Below are positions 8,344 to 16,576 of a stretch of 39,852 nt of DNA, piece after piece. The translations under genes were made by a program, and so were the position numbers. The DNA lies in NCBI GenBank assembly GCA_021199235.1, contig JAJQIL010000023.1:1-39852 (forward strand), in the 5' to 3' direction. Source of the stretch: Lachnospiraceae bacterium (GTDB lineage Bacteria > Bacillota > Clostridia > Lachnospirales > Lachnospiraceae). The notes beneath the pieces are model-generated. The model searched no databases, had not been told where the DNA came from, and saw only the letters and a list, made by a program, of their open reading frames with translations. Positions within the stretch are counted from its first letter, which is position 1. Each line of letters starts with the position of its first letter.

Positions 8344-10632
8344 ATGGAGAGACTGGAAGGATACATCGATCATATTATTTTTCGAAACAATGAAAACGGC
8401 TATACCGTGTTTGTACTTGCAGGCGCTGCCGCAGAGACACCCCCGGATTATGTGAAGCCGCAAAAAGGAGCGCGCATTCCGGCACGGACGTCGCAGGATG
8501 AGAATGAAATCACCTGTGTCGGCACGCTCTCCTATATTGGAGAAGGGGAAAAGGTAGAGCTTCAGGGCGAGTTCATTTCTCATCCGTCCTACGGAGATCA
8601 GTTTAAGGTGGCTGAATGCCGCACCATTGCGCCCGACGATGCGGAATCGGTGGAGCGCTATCTTGGCTCCGGTGCGATCAAAGGCGTCGGCACGGCTCTG
8701 GCGGCGCGGATCGTCCGCAGGTTTGGCGACGATACATTCCGCATTATTGAAGAGGAGCCGGAGCGTCTGGCGGAGATTAAGGGGATCAGCGAGCGGATGG
8801 CGAGGGAGATTGCGTCGCAGGTCTGTGAAAAGCGCGAGATGCGTCAGGCGATGATCTACCTGCAGCAGTTCAGGGTTTCGACTGCGCTGGCAGTGAAGAT
8901 TTATCAGAAATACGGCGCGGCCATGTATCAGGTGATCGGTGAGAATCCCTATCGGCTGGCGGACGACATTACCGGTGTGGGTTTCCGTATCGCGGATGAG
9001 ATCGCGAAGCGGGCCGGGGTATCCATCGATTCGGAATACCGCCTGAAAAGCGGTGTTTTTTATGTGCTGCAGCAGGCCGGAGGCAGCGGGCATGTGTATC
9101 TGCCGAAGGAACAGTTGCTCGCCCGCGCGGGAGAACTGCTCGGAGTGGAGATCGAAAGCATTGACCAGTATCTGATGGATCTGGCAGTGGATAAAAAAAT
9201 CGTGGTGAAACAGGAAAAAGACCAGACACGCGTCTATACGGCGTCTTCTTATTACATAGAGATGGAAACGGCCCGCATGCTCTGTGATCTGAATATTACC
9301 TGTGAGATCGATCGGAGCGTAATTCAGGAAAAACTGCGCACGATTGAAAAACAGACCGGTACGGTGCTGGATGAGAAACAGAGGCTGGCGGTCATGGAAG
9401 CTGCCCGCTGCGGTCTTCTGGTGATCACGGGCGGACCGGGCACGGGAAAAACGACGACGATCAACACGCTGATCTCTTATTTTGAATCGGAAGGACTGCG
9501 CATTTCGCTCGCGGCACCGACCGGCCGGGCTGCCAAACGCATGACGGAGGCGACCGGCTGTGAGGCCAGGACCGTGCATCGGCTGCTGGAGATCAGCGGC
9601 CCGGCGGAGGACGGCGCAGGAGAAGGCTTTGACCGTAACGAGGAGAATCCTCTGGAAGCGGATGTGATCATTGTGGATGAGATGTCCATGGTGGACATTT
9701 ATCTGATGCATGCGCTTTTAAAAGCGGTAACGGTCGGTACCCGCCTGATCATGGTGGGGGATGTGAATCAGCTGCCGTCTGTCGGCCCGGGCAGCGTACT
9801 TAAAGACATCATCTCTTCTGAGCAGGTGACGGTCGTGCGGCTGACAAGAATTTTCCGGCAGGCGTCGGAGAGCGATATCGTGGTCAACGCGCATAAGATC
9901 AACCGCGGCGAACACATCCTGCTGGATAATAAGAGCCGGGACTTTTTCTTCCTGAAGCGGCAGGACGCGAACGTGATCATCAGCATTGTGATCCAGCTGA
10001 TCCGGGAAAAGCTTCCCCGCTATGTGGAAGCGGAGCCGTTTGATATCCAGGTGCTGACTCCGATGCGGAAGGGACTGCTCGGCGTAGAGCGGCTGAACCG
10101 GATCCTGCAGGAATATTTAAATCCGCCGGATCGCCGGAAGCGGGAGCATGAGCAGAACGGCACGATCTTCCGCGAGGGTGATAAGGTCATGCAGATTAAG
10201 AACAATTATCAGCTGGAATGGGAGGTCCGCGGACGTTATGGAATCGCGGTGGAAAAAGGAACAGGGATCTTTAACGGCGACATGGGCGTCGTTCGTGAAA
10301 TTAATTTGCAGACAGAGCAGATAACGGTTGAATTTGATGAGCACCGCATGGTAGAATATCCGTACAGCGGTCTTGATGAGCTTGAACTCTCGTACGCGGT
10401 GACTATTCATAAATCGCAGGGAAGTGAGTACCCCGCGGTGGTGATCCCGCTGCTGACCGGCCCCCGTATGCTGATGAACCGCAACCTGCTCTATACGGCC
10501 GTGACCCGCGCGCGTAAGTGTGTGACGATTGTCGGGGATGCGGGCACCTTTGATCAGATGATAGACAACATCGTGGAACAGAGGCGCTATACAGCGCTGG
10601 ATGAGAGGATCCGCGAGCTGTCACAGGACTGA
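8344..10632 (+). CDS. recD2: ATP-dependent DNA helicase RecD2
   Basis: RecD2 is a 5'-3' SF1B helicase of bacteria lacking RecBC, involved in replication fork and mismatch-linked repair. The 762-residue product shows the family N-terminus (MERLEGYIDHIIFRNNENGY), helix-hairpin-helix repeats around 100-200, Walker A GGPGTGKTT (about 362), DEMSMVD (about 444), and the late motif HKSQGSEYPAVVIP (about 688) followed by RNLLYTAVTRA. The frame is open from ATG 8290, overlapping mreB by 8 bp. I prefer ATG 8344 because homologues start at this point and GGGG lies a few bases before it, though neither ribosome site is strong. Co-transcription with mreB is likely. Confidence 0.93.
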   Translation: MERLEGYIDHIIFRNNENGYTVFVLAGAAAETPPDYVKPQKGARIPARTSQDENEITCVGTLSYIGEGEKVELQGEFISHPSYGDQFKVAECRTIAPDDAESVERYLGSGAIKGVGTALAARIVRRFGDDTFRIIEEEPERLAEIKGISERMAREIASQVCEKREMRQAMIYLQQFRVSTALAVKIYQKYGAAMYQVIGENPYRLADDITGVGFRIADEIAKRAGVSIDSEYRLKSGVFYVLQQAGGSGHVYLPKEQLLARAGELLGVEIESIDQYLMDLAVDKKIVVKQEKDQTRVYTASSYYIEMETARMLCDLNITCEIDRSVIQEKLRTIEKQTGTVLDEKQRLAVMEAARCGLLVITGGPGTGKTTTINTLISYFESEGLRISLAAPTGRAAKRMTEATGCEARTVHRLLEISGPAEDGAGEGFDRNEENPLEADVIIVDEMSMVDIYLMHALLKAVTVGTRLIMVGDVNQLPSVGPGSVLKDIISSEQVTVVRLTRIFRQASESDIVVNAHKINRGEHILLDNKSRDFFFLKRQDANVIISIVIQLIREKLPRYVEAEPFDIQVLTPMRKGLLGVERLNRILQEYLNPPDRRKREHEQNGTIFREGDKVMQIKNNYQLEWEVRGRYGIAVEKGTGIFNGDMGVVREINLQTEQITVEFDEHRMVEYPYSGLDELELSYAVTIHKSQGSEYPAVVIPLLTGPRMLMNRNLLYTAVTRARKCVTIVGDAGTFDQMIDNIVEQRRYTALDERIRELSQD

Positions 10633-10656
10633 TCCTGCGGCAGGAGGCTGCGGTCT

Positions 10657-10687
10657 GTTTCGAACCAGTCCGGAGAAGCTTCGAAAC
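10657..10687. repeat. Inverted repeat before comF
   Basis: GTTTCGAA (10657-10664) and TTCGAAAC (10680-10687) form a perfect 8-bp stem with a 15-base loop. It lies 8 bp before the comF start, where it could affect translation. No T-tail. Confidence 0.5.
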
Positions 10688-10695
10688 ATACATAT

Positions 10696-11577
10696 ATGAA
10701 GAATAACAACAATCAAAGACACCTGGCGCGAACAGCGGCGGACATGGCGGCAAGACTTCTGTACCCGCCGCGCTGCCCGCTCTGTGACGAGCTTTGCCCA
10801 ACGCGTAGCGTTTTTACATGGGCAAAGCGATCTTCCGCCTCTGTTACTGTTTCTGATCTCGTCTGCGGCAGCTGCCGCGACAGGCTTCCGTGGGTCAGGG
10901 AACCCGCGTGCATGAAATGCGGCAAGCCGGTGGGCAGCTCCGAGACAGAATTCTGCAGGGACTGTGCGCGGACCAGGCATCTTTTTGACCAGGGGAGGGC
11001 TGCGTTTACCTATACCGGTGCAATGCGTCACAGTGTATACAGGATGAAGGCGCAGAACCGGCGCGATTACCTGGATTTCTACGCCGCGGCGATGGTGCGC
11101 GCCGGCAGCCGGTATCTGGAAGCATGGCGGCCGGAGATGATCGTGCCTGTTCCGATGCATTGGAAGAAACGTGCCGCACGAGGCTACAACCAGTCAGAAC
11201 TGCTGGCGGTCAGGATCAGCCGCCTGACAGGGATTCCCTGTGACCGGAAGCTGCTGCGATGTGTGCGCTATACGGGTGTTCAAAAAGAACTGGGGCGTGA
11301 GGAGCGACTGCGGAACCTGAGAGGAAGCTTTGAGGTACGATTCCCTGCAGAAGGCCTTTGCCGGCCGGAGCGCAGGAATGATCCGCCGGATGCGGGGCAG
11401 AGGATGCCTGCGCGCGTCCTTCTGATCGACGACGTATATACGACCGGAAGTACGATGGACGAGGCTGCAAGGGCACTCCGTGCGGCAGGAGTGCGGCAGA
11501 TTTTTTTCCTGGTGTTATGTACCGGTGCGACCGATGTTCACAACCCGACCACGCACTTGCTGCGTGGTCAGGGTTGA
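10696..11577 (+). CDS. comF: ComF family competence/phosphoribosyltransferase protein, altered C-terminus
   Basis: ComF proteins are cytoplasmic PRTase-fold proteins needed for single-stranded DNA uptake in competent cells. Zn-ribbon cysteines are visible at the N-terminus (CPLC, CGSC, CMKCG, CRDC), then the VPVPMHWKKRAARGYNQSELLA segment and the PRPP-binding loop VLLIDDVYTTGST. After FFLVLCTGATDVHN the protein reads into a hairpin-rich insertion and stops at 11577. Without the 172-bp unit it would end HNRILS at TAA 11729-11731. The conserved fold is complete before the junction, so the gene may still work. The ATG at 10696 lacks a clear Shine-Dalgarno; a later ATG at 10744 is possible. It follows recD2 by 63 bp. 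Confidence 0.88.
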   Translation: MKNNNNQRHLARTAADMAARLLYPPRCPLCDELCPTRSVFTWAKRSSASVTVSDLVCGSCRDRLPWVREPACMKCGKPVGSSETEFCRDCARTRHLFDQGRAAFTYTGAMRHSVYRMKAQNRRDYLDFYAAAMVRAGSRYLEAWRPEMIVPVPMHWKKRAARGYNQSELLAVRISRLTGIPCDRKLLRCVRYTGVQKELGREERLRNLRGSFEVRFPAEGLCRPERRNDPPDAGQRMPARVLLIDDVYTTGSTMDEAARALRAAGVRQIFFLVLCTGATDVHNPTTHLLRGQG

Positions 11578-11717
11578 AAACGTAGTGGCAACAGGCATCC
11601 GGCTCCATCGCCAAGCGATTTCATTGGCCGGATGCCTACAGGTCACGCTTACACAGGTTTGTTAACATGGATTTGGTCTGGGCGTGACCTGTACCGGTGC
11701 GACCGATGTTCACAACC
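11518..11717. repeat. 28-bp direct repeats bounding a 172-bp hairpin-rich unit
   Basis: The same 28 bases, beginning TGTACCGGTGCGACCGATGT, occur at 11518-11545 and 11690-11717, exactly 172 bp apart. Three stems lie within this span: 11541-11555 with 11561-11576 (15 bp, one bulged A, loop CTTGC), 11593-11603 with 11627-11637 (11 bp, perfect, containing a nested ATCGC/GCGAT hairpin), and 11637-11648 with 11682-11693 (12 bp, perfect). There is no ORF of note. Removing one unit restores a shorter comF ending. It could be a small non-autonomous element with a 28-bp duplication, or the product of a tandem duplication. Confidence 0.8.
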
Positions 11718-11747
11718 GCATTCTTTCTTAAGAATGGCAAAAAACGT

Positions 11748-11775
11748 TTGCATGACTCGGAAACTGTGCTATACT
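11748..11775 (+). promoter_or_regulatory. Promoter of the cdaA operon
   Basis: TTGCAT (11748-11753), 16-bp spacer, TATACT (11770-11775) with an extended TG at 11767-11768. It gives a short leader of about 20 nt. A 7-bp hairpin (CATTCTT/AAGAATG, 11719-11736) lies just upstream. Confidence 0.75.
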
Positions 11776-11802
11776 GAAAAATAAAAGGAGGGGGGAAGCA
11801 AA

Positions 11803-12681
11803 ATGAGCGGGTTTCTGTTTTGGCTGAAGGACAGCCTTTCCTGGCTGACCATACCGACCGTGTCGATTACGCTCACGGATATTCTTGAAATTCTGATTCT
11901 GGCTTTCCTCGTTTACAATCTTCTGCTCTGGATTCAGAATACCAGAGCCTGGAATCTTCTGAAGGGTATTGCGATCCTGTCAGCCTGTATTGCGCTTGTG
12001 TATGTGCTCCAGATGACGACGCTGATGTATCTTGTGAACCGGGTGGTGGATATTGCTATTACGGCTGCGGTTGTCGTGTTCCATCCAGAGATACGCAAGG
12101 CGCTGGAACAGCTTGGCGAGAAGCCGATTTTTTCCGGTCTGTTTCAGCTGGGAGACGACGGCAAAAATGTATCGGAACGATTCAGCGACAAGACGGTCAA
12201 TGAGATTGTAAAAGCATCCGTGGAAATGAGCAAAGCCAGGACGGGAGCCCTGATCGTGGTAGAACAGAATATCCGGCTGGAGGAATATGAGCGGACCGGG
12301 ATCATGCTCGATTCCATCGTGACGAGTCAGCTTCTGGTCAATATTTTTGAGCACAATACACCGCTCCATGACGGCGCGGTGATCATTAAGGGGAATCGCA
12401 TCACGGCGGCGACCTGTTACCTGCCGCTGTCTGACAATATGATGCTGAATAAGGCGCTTGGCACCAGACACAGGGCGGGCGTCGGGATCAGTGAGGAGAC
12501 GGATTCGATGACAGTGATCGTTTCGGAAGAGACCGGAGATATTTCTGTCGCGTACAGAGGGGAGCTGCTGCACGGGATTTCCTCAGAAGAGCTAAAGAAG
12601 CAGCTTGAGATTTTACAGAATAAATCTGTTGCCCCAAGGAAATTTAAGCTCTGGAAAGGGCGGGCGAAAAATGAAGCATAA
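11803..12681 (+). CDS. cdaA: Diadenylate cyclase CdaA (membrane, DisA_N domain)
   Basis: Makes cyclic di-AMP from two ATP; in Firmicutes this controls potassium and osmolyte balance and cell-wall stability. The 292-residue product has hydrophobic N-terminal segments (three likely helices in residues 20-90), then the DAC domain with its two signature motifs DGAVIIKG (about 189) and GTRHRAGVG (about 219). AAAGGAGGGGGG at 11785-11796 is a strong ribosome site for ATG 11803. The next gene, cdaR, overlaps its end by 11 bp, the conserved cdaA-cdaR pairing. The usual third partner, glmM, is not next in line. Confidence 0.96.
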   Translation: MSGFLFWLKDSLSWLTIPTVSITLTDILEILILAFLVYNLLLWIQNTRAWNLLKGIAILSACIALVYVLQMTTLMYLVNRVVDIAITAAVVVFHPEIRKALEQLGEKPIFSGLFQLGDDGKNVSERFSDKTVNEIVKASVEMSKARTGALIVVEQNIRLEEYERTGIMLDSIVTSQLLVNIFEHNTPLHDGAVIIKGNRITAATCYLPLSDNMMLNKALGTRHRAGVGISEETDSMTVIVSEETGDISVAYRGELLHGISSEELKKQLEILQNKSVAPRKFKLWKGRAKNEA

Positions 12682-14029
12682 GATCTCTCTCATATTTCCT
12701 GAATTTCCCAAAAAACTCTGGAAAAAAATCAGCGGGAGCCTGCGGAGAAATCTGCCGCTGAAGCTGATCTCCGTGGGAGTCGCGTTTGTCATCTGGCTGG
12801 TGGTTGCCAATGTCAGCAATCCGACCATGTCAAAACTGTTCCGCGACATTAAGATAGAGATTATCAATGAAGACAGTGTGACAGAGATTGATAAGGCGTT
12901 TGATATAGTATCCGAGGACTCAGTGGTGATCAAGGTTACCGAGCGCAGGAGAGTGCTGGAAAGCCTTTCTGCCTCTGATTTTACGGTTGTGGCTGATATG
13001 GAAAACCTGACGGAGATGAATACGGTTCCTCTGACAGTCACCTGTTCCAATTCCGCGGTGACTCTCGACGAGATCACAGTGGTTCCGGCCTCTATGAAGG
13101 TAGAACTGGAACAGATCCAGGAAAGCGAGTTCGTGATCACGGTCGAGACGACGGGAACGCCGCAGAGTGGCTATGAGGTCGGGACGACAGATGTGGTAGA
13201 CGGTAAGACAATCCAGATTGCCGGACCAGAGAGTCTGCTGGAGCGGATCGGGCAGGTGACGGCGTCGATTTCGGTGAATGGGATTTCTACGGATCAGCGG
13301 CTGACGTCCACTCTGACCATTACCGATAAAAACGGCGACGCGCTCAGTGAGACGCAGATGAGCCGGCTGCAGATCAAGAATTCCTCGGGAGTGCTGCTCT
13401 CTGACAATACGGTGACTGTGGACGTGGAGTTATGGGAAGTCCTGTATGAGGTTCCGATTATGATTGAGACCAGCGGGACACCGGCACAGGGGTATGAAGT
13501 GACGGAGGTCACTTCGGTACCGACCACTGTCAATCTGGTGGGAACACAGGAAGCGCTCGCTTTAGTTGAGGTTCTGTCTGTGAGCACGCCTGTCTCTGTG
13601 GCAGGAGCGACGGAGACCTTTTCTCAGGAACTGGATCTTTCGGAAACCATCAGCGCCATGGAGAATGTGCGGCTGGCTTCAGGCACGGATTCGGTGATTA
13701 CCGTGACGGTAGTGGTGGAACAGAGCGGAGATCAGACGCTGCAGATCGCTCTTTCAGATCTGACGGTACTGAACCGTCCGGATAATATGCTGCTTACCTT
13801 CTCTCCGGCAGACGCGATTTCTGTGACTGTTCACGCAGATGATGAGGAGAGCACGATCACGTCCGGTGAGATAGCGGCGACGATTGATTTATCTGTCTGC
13901 TCGGAAGCGGGCGATTACGAGATACCGGTGGAGATTGAGCTGCCGGACGGGTTTACGCTTGTGTCAGAAGTCACGCTGATGGTAAACGCGGCTGTGCAGG
14001 AGCAGCAGGAAGCTTCTACGGAGGATTGA
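12671..14029 (+). CDS. cdaR: YbbR-domain regulator of c-di-AMP cyclase
   Basis: CdaR is a membrane-anchored extracytoplasmic protein that modulates CdaA. The 452-residue protein has a basic start, one membrane helix (about 33-50, LISVGVAFVIWLVVANVSN), and then several YbbR repeats with the usual beta-strand and Val/Thr-rich pattern (for example EVPIMIETSGTPAQGYEVTEV). The C-terminus is acidic. ATG 12671 lies inside the end of cdaA and is chosen because the basic and membrane segments follow directly. The frame is open upstream to 12605 without a ribosome site. Overlap with cdaA implies translational coupling. Confidence 0.93.
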   Translation: MKHKISLIFPEFPKKLWKKISGSLRRNLPLKLISVGVAFVIWLVVANVSNPTMSKLFRDIKIEIINEDSVTEIDKAFDIVSEDSVVIKVTERRRVLESLSASDFTVVADMENLTEMNTVPLTVTCSNSAVTLDEITVVPASMKVELEQIQESEFVITVETTGTPQSGYEVGTTDVVDGKTIQIAGPESLLERIGQVTASISVNGISTDQRLTSTLTITDKNGDALSETQMSRLQIKNSSGVLLSDNTVTVDVELWEVLYEVPIMIETSGTPAQGYEVTEVTSVPTTVNLVGTQEALALVEVLSVSTPVSVAGATETFSQELDLSETISAMENVRLASGTDSVITVTVVVEQSGDQTLQIALSDLTVLNRPDNMLLTFSPADAISVTVHADDEESTITSGEIAATIDLSVCSEAGDYEIPVEIELPDGFTLVSEVTLMVNAAVQEQQEASTED

Positions 14030-14034
14030 TAAGA

Positions 14035-14289
14035 ATGGAGAAGAGACTGACGGTAAATAATGAACTTGGACTCCATTTGCGTCCTGCCGGCGAACTTTGC
14101 ACGCTGGCTATGGAATTTGAGTCGAAGATTACCATACACTTTCGGGAACGCGAATATAATGCCAAAAGTCTGCTCAGTGTTCTGAGCGCATGTGTACAGA
14201 GCGGTGATGAGATTGTCATATGCTTTGAGGGCCCGGATGAAGAAGAGGCGGCTGAGCGGATTTCTGCGTTTATCAACGGGCTGCAATGA
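14035..14289 (+). CDS. HPr-family phosphocarrier protein
   Basis: 84-residue HPr-like protein. The active-site His14 is present in LGLHLRPAGEL with the following Arg-Pro, and the regulatory Ser45 is in NAKSLLSVLS, followed by the family motif SGDEIVI. It could act as a sugar phosphotransferase phosphocarrier or, like Crh, mainly as a regulator through Ser45. GGAGG at 14019-14023 favours ATG 14035. It starts 5 bp after cdaR and belongs to the same run of genes. The central sequence deviates from canonical HPr (HLRPAGEL rather than HARPA), so it may be a paralogue, not the main ptsH; no ptsI is next to it. Confidence 0.85.
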   Translation: MEKRLTVNNELGLHLRPAGELCTLAMEFESKITIHFREREYNAKSLLSVLSACVQSGDEIVICFEGPDEEEAAERISAFINGLQ

Positions 14290-14319
14290 CCGGTAAGCTA
14301 CTGAACAGAAAGGTATTTC

Positions 14320-16542
14320 ATGAAGAGAAGAGAACAGTACAAGAGACTGATCATGTTTATGGCTTCGGTACTGATCGTGGCAATTCAGACAGGCGTATTT
14401 GCGTACACCTGGTTTCATTTTTATCATTCCGCGGATGTGATCGGAAGACGCTACAGCTTCTGGGGGCACTGTGCCCTGATTGCCCTGTATGCGTTTCTGG
14501 TAGTCGTGGTATCAAAGCTGTTTTCCGCGTTTAAGGTCGGCTATCAGAGAGTTCTGGATGTACTGCTGTCGCAGATTTTTTCCGTGATTATTGTAAACGG
14601 AGTCGTTTATATTCAGCTGGCGCTGATCGGGCGCTGGAGATTTCTGGAGCACATACAGCCGATGCTTCGTGTGTGCGGTATCAACCTGGCTGCGGTGATC
14701 ATCTGGGTGCTGTTTATGCGGTGGGTCTATACGAGAATCTACCCGCCGCACGCGATTCTGCTGATCTACGGGGATTTTGACCCGTCTTCCCTGATCAAAA
14801 AGATGGAAGGGCGGAAGGATAAATATACCATTGAGGGGACCATTTCACTGGATGAGGGTGTGGAGAAGATCGAGGAGGAGATACTGAAGCATCAGGCTGT
14901 CATGATCTGCGACATTCCTTCGCATGAGCGCAATCTCTTTTTAAAATTCTGTTTCGAGCACGATATCCGGTGCTACAGTCAGCCGAAAATTTCTGATATC
15001 ATGGTGATGAGTTCAGAGGAAATTAATCTGTTCGACACACCGCTTCTGCTGTTTCGGAACCGCGGACTGACCGTGGAGCAGCAGGCGATCAAGCGTGTCT
15101 TTGACGTGATCATTTCCGCTGTATTTTTAGTTGTGCTTTTTCCGCTCTTTTTGCTGATCGCGCTGCTGATCAAGGCATATGACGGCGGGCCGGTCTTTTA
15201 CCGGCAGAAACGGCTGACGAAGAACGGCCGTGTTTTTATGGTTTATAAATTCCGCAGCATGCGGATGGATTCGGAAAAGCAGGGTGCACGCCTTGCGGCA
15301 AAGGGGGATGACCGGGTGACTCCGGTCGGAAGAGTGCTGCGCAATATTCATTTTGATGAGCTGCCGCAGCTTCTGAATATCCTGGCGGGAGATATGTCCC
15401 TGGTCGGGCCGCGCCCGGAACGTCCGGAGATTGCGGCGGAGTATGAAAAAGAGATTCCGGAATTTCATTATCGCCTGAAGGTGAAGGCTGGTCTGACCGG
15501 TTATGCGCAGGTCTACGGGAAATACAACACGACTCCTTATGACAAGCTGAAGCTGGATCTCACTTATATTGAGAACTTTTCCTTTCTGATGGATCTGCAG
15601 CTGATTGCCACGACTGTCAAGATCCTGTTCCAGAAGGAGAATACAGAAGGCGTGGAGCAATGGCAGAGGACGGCGTCCACGGCTGGTGTGAGGCCGGAGA
15701 ACGCTGCACAGAATGATTTGGTACAGAGAGGCCAGACCGGTGCAGCTTCGAACAGCACTGCAATCGTGTCGGTCATCATTCCGGCCTGCAGCTGCGCGGA
15801 CACGATTGGCCGCGCAATTGATTCGGCACTGGCGCAGGACGTACCGCTGGAAATTCTGGTGATCAATGACAATTCACCGGATGATCTGGACACGGTGATG
15901 GAGCAGTACCGGACGGAACCCCGCATAAAATACTTTAAAAATGAAAGCAGCATGGGAGCTGCGGCGACACGCAACCGCGGCGTACAGATGGCCCGTGGAA
16001 ACTATGTTGCTTTTCTGGATGCGGACGACTGGTGGGGCGAAGATAAGCTCAAAAAACAGCTGGCGATTCTTACAACGGGGGAAGCTGCTCCGGTTTTATG
16101 TTCGACCGCCCGGGAGCTTGTCACATATGAGGGAGAGCTGACCGGACATGTGATTTCGGTTCATGAGACGATCACCTACCGGCGGCTATTGCTGCATAAC
16201 TGCATCAACTGCTCTTCTGTGGTGCTCCGCACAGATGTGGCAAGGGAATTCCCCATGGAACATGAGGACAGCCATGAGGATTATATCACCTGGCTTCATG
16301 TTCTGAAAAAATACGGACAGGCCGCGGCCGTCAATGAGCCGCTTTTAAAATATCGCCTGACCGCCTCCGGCAAATCCGGGGGAAAGCTTCATTCGGCGCG
16401 CATGACCTATCGTGCTTACCGCTATGCCGGATTTGGCAGAGTGGCTTCCGCGGGCCTGTTTTGCGCCTACGCGGTGAACGGGGTACTGAAATATTCCGCT
16501 GCGTTTCTGAGCAGGTGGGACACGGATGAAAGCGAATGTTGA
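14320..16542 (+). CDS. Fused polyprenyl-phosphate sugar transferase and GT2 glycosyltransferase
   Basis: A 740-residue membrane protein. Residues 1-135 hold four predicted helices, about 140-235 a nucleotide-binding-like linker, and about 257-440 the bacterial sugar transferase (WbaP/PglC-type) domain with its re-entrant helix (KRVFDVIISAVFLVVLFPLF), YKFRSMRMDSE, and DELPQLLNILAGDMSLVGPRPE. After a Gln/Ala-rich linker a GT2 (GT-A fold) domain begins at about 483 (VSVIIPACSCADTIGRAI) with AAATRNRG and the metal-binding FLDADDWW (about 564). It could link the first sugar phosphate to undecaprenyl phosphate and add the second sugar. AAAGG precedes ATG 14320. No other polysaccharide genes are nearby, so the polymer is unknown. 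Confidence 0.9.
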   Translation: MKRREQYKRLIMFMASVLIVAIQTGVFAYTWFHFYHSADVIGRRYSFWGHCALIALYAFLVVVVSKLFSAFKVGYQRVLDVLLSQIFSVIIVNGVVYIQLALIGRWRFLEHIQPMLRVCGINLAAVIIWVLFMRWVYTRIYPPHAILLIYGDFDPSSLIKKMEGRKDKYTIEGTISLDEGVEKIEEEILKHQAVMICDIPSHERNLFLKFCFEHDIRCYSQPKISDIMVMSSEEINLFDTPLLLFRNRGLTVEQQAIKRVFDVIISAVFLVVLFPLFLLIALLIKAYDGGPVFYRQKRLTKNGRVFMVYKFRSMRMDSEKQGARLAAKGDDRVTPVGRVLRNIHFDELPQLLNILAGDMSLVGPRPERPEIAAEYEKEIPEFHYRLKVKAGLTGYAQVYGKYNTTPYDKLKLDLTYIENFSFLMDLQLIATTVKILFQKENTEGVEQWQRTASTAGVRPENAAQNDLVQRGQTGAASNSTAIVSVIIPACSCADTIGRAIDSALAQDVPLEILVINDNSPDDLDTVMEQYRTEPRIKYFKNESSMGAAATRNRGVQMARGNYVAFLDADDWWGEDKLKKQLAILTTGEAAPVLCSTARELVTYEGELTGHVISVHETITYRRLLLHNCINCSSVVLRTDVAREFPMEHEDSHEDYITWLHVLKKYGQAAAVNEPLLKYRLTASGKSGGKLHSARMTYRAYRYAGFGRVASAGLFCAYAVNGVLKYSAAFLSRWDTDESEC

Positions 16543-16576
16543 TACACAAATCTATCATCAGACGGAGGAGAATACT

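Noticed and set aside
8191-9711. 506-residue open frame antisense to recD2
   Set aside because: Shadow of recD2: low-complexity His/Arg/Ala composition and no recognisable motif.
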